From Bradyrhizobium huanghuaihaiense (lineage in GTDB: Bacteria > Pseudomonadota > Alphaproteobacteria > Rhizobiales > Xanthobacteraceae): a stretch of DNA of 64,000 nucleotides. Made by a program: the position numbers and the translations under genes. Location of the stretch: contig NZ_VLLA01000019.1 in assembly GCF_007830635.1 (NCBI RefSeq), positions 133,396 to 197,395 on the forward strand. The letters are read 5' to 3'. The notes under the pieces are model-generated. The model saw only the letters and a list, made by a program, of their open reading frames with translations, searched no databases and was not told the DNA's origin. Below are positions 63,488-64,000 of the stretch, piece after piece (the stretch's first letter is position 1; every line of letters begins with the position of its first letter).

Positions 63488-64000
63488 TTAGGCCGCGGCC
63501 CGGCTCAGCTCGGAGGCGCCGGCGGCGCCCGCGGTCTGCTCCTTCAGCGCCGCGATCAGACCGGGACGGTCGAACTTGGCGACATAATCGTGGAAGCCGG
63601 CCTGCCGGCCGCGCTCGATCGCCGCCGGCGACACCAGCGCCGAGAGACCGATGATCGGCGTCGCGGCAAGGTTGTTGTCGGAGCGAATGGTCTCGGCGAA
63701 CTCGAACCCGTTCATGTCGGGCATCTCGATGTCGGTCAGGATCACGTCGAAGTTTTGCGCGCGCAATGCCGCCAAGCCTTCCTGCGCGGTCGGCGCGGTA
63801 CGGACGCGGTAGCCGGCGGCCTTCAGCACCGGCGCCAGCATGTTGCGGAAGAACGCAGAGTCGTCGACCAGCAGCACCGACTGCGAATGCATCGACGGCT
63901 TCATCTCCTTGCGGGTGAACCAGTCGGCGAACGCCATCGGCAGGAAGTGGCCGACGTCGATCACCTCGGTGGCCTGGCCCTTGATCACGGCCGAGCCCAG
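63488..64000 (-). CDS. cheA: Hybrid chemotaxis kinase CheA, C-terminal part (5' end outside window)
   Basis: The frame is open to base 64000. The visible part starts in the end of a CheW-like regulatory domain (GSAVIKGQATEVIDVGHFLP) and continues into a receiver domain (SVLLVDDSAFFRNMLAPVLK, ILTDIEMPDMNGFEF with the phospho-Asp). A C-terminal receiver fused to CheA is common in alphaproteobacteria. The kinase, dimer and Hpt domains must lie beyond the window. It heads the visible cheA-W-Y-B-R order. Confidence 0.9.
   Translation of the reverse strand: MGSAVIKGQATEVIDVGHFLPMAFADWFTRKEMKPSMHSQSVLLVDDSAFFRNMLAPVLKAAGYRVRTAPTAQEGLAALRAQNFDVILTDIEMPDMNGFEFAETIRSDNNLAATPIIGLSALVSPAAIERGRQAGFHDYVAKFDRPGLIAALKEQTAGAAGASELSRAAA

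Overview
The window is GC-rich, densely coded DNA from an alphaproteobacterium. The cell-cycle regulator CtrA next to flagellar export genes (flhA, fliI, fliJ), a hybrid CheA with CheW/CheY/CheB/CheR, and several short palindromic intergenic repeat families point to the Bradyrhizobium/Rhodopseudomonas group, most likely Bradyrhizobium. This is judged from protein character, not from a database search. No rRNA, tRNA, CRISPR array, transposase or integrase was seen.

Layout. 1-7.1 kb: a two-lobed L,D-transpeptidase (cut by the window edge) and a polysaccharide locus with a flippase, a glycosyltransferase translationally coupled to a Tat-exported GH10 glycosidase, and a DUF6492-like protein. 6.3-10.6 kb: an isoaspartate methyltransferase coupled to a large SAM-cyclase-ATPase-TPR protein. 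10.7-19.5 kb: a compact nonribosomal peptide cluster with an A-T-C-A-T-C synthetase, a 55-residue lysine-rich protein, a Sfp-type phosphopantetheinyl transferase and a luciferase-like monooxygenase. 19.6-27.3 kb: a histone-deacetylase-like amidohydrolase, a PQQ-type dehydrogenase with a haem c site plus an SMP-30 propeller, small proteins, an enoyl-CoA hydratase and a gamma-glutamyltransferase-like enzyme. 27.4-35.4 kb: amine/amino-acid catabolism, with an ABC importer plus FAD oxidase, a D-amino-acid dehydrogenase, an omega-aminotransferase and two XRE-cupin regulators. 35.5-42.2 kb: a PaoABC-type molybdenum hydroxylase with a divergent TetR regulator, and an MFS carrier. 42.3-46.7 kb: a periplasmic copper-handling operon. 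47-64 kb: flhA, an NDH-2-like flavoprotein, an AraC regulator, an ECF sigma/anti-sigma pair, fliI-fliJ, ctrA, a yjfLMC-like trio and the cheA-W-Y-B-R operon.

Most notable signals. (1) The second adenylation domain of the synthetase has a pocket read by eye as V-I-W-E-I-T-A-D-D, close to a remembered diaminobutyrate code but without the Asp that normally holds the alpha-amine. This suggests an omega-amino acid such as GABA. The protein ends in a condensation domain with no thioesterase, so release onto an external amine or alcohol is likely. (2) Two matching inverted repeats (TTCA-N6-TGAA), exactly 50 bp apart, lie between an XRE-cupin regulator and the amine-uptake/oxidase operon. (3) CtrA-like boxes lie upstream of flhA, upstream of fliI/ctrA and, unexpectedly, upstream of the flippase. 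Five GANTC (CcrM) sites are packed into 170 bp in front of ctrA. (4) One palindromic repeat family is built from two interchangeable arm types.
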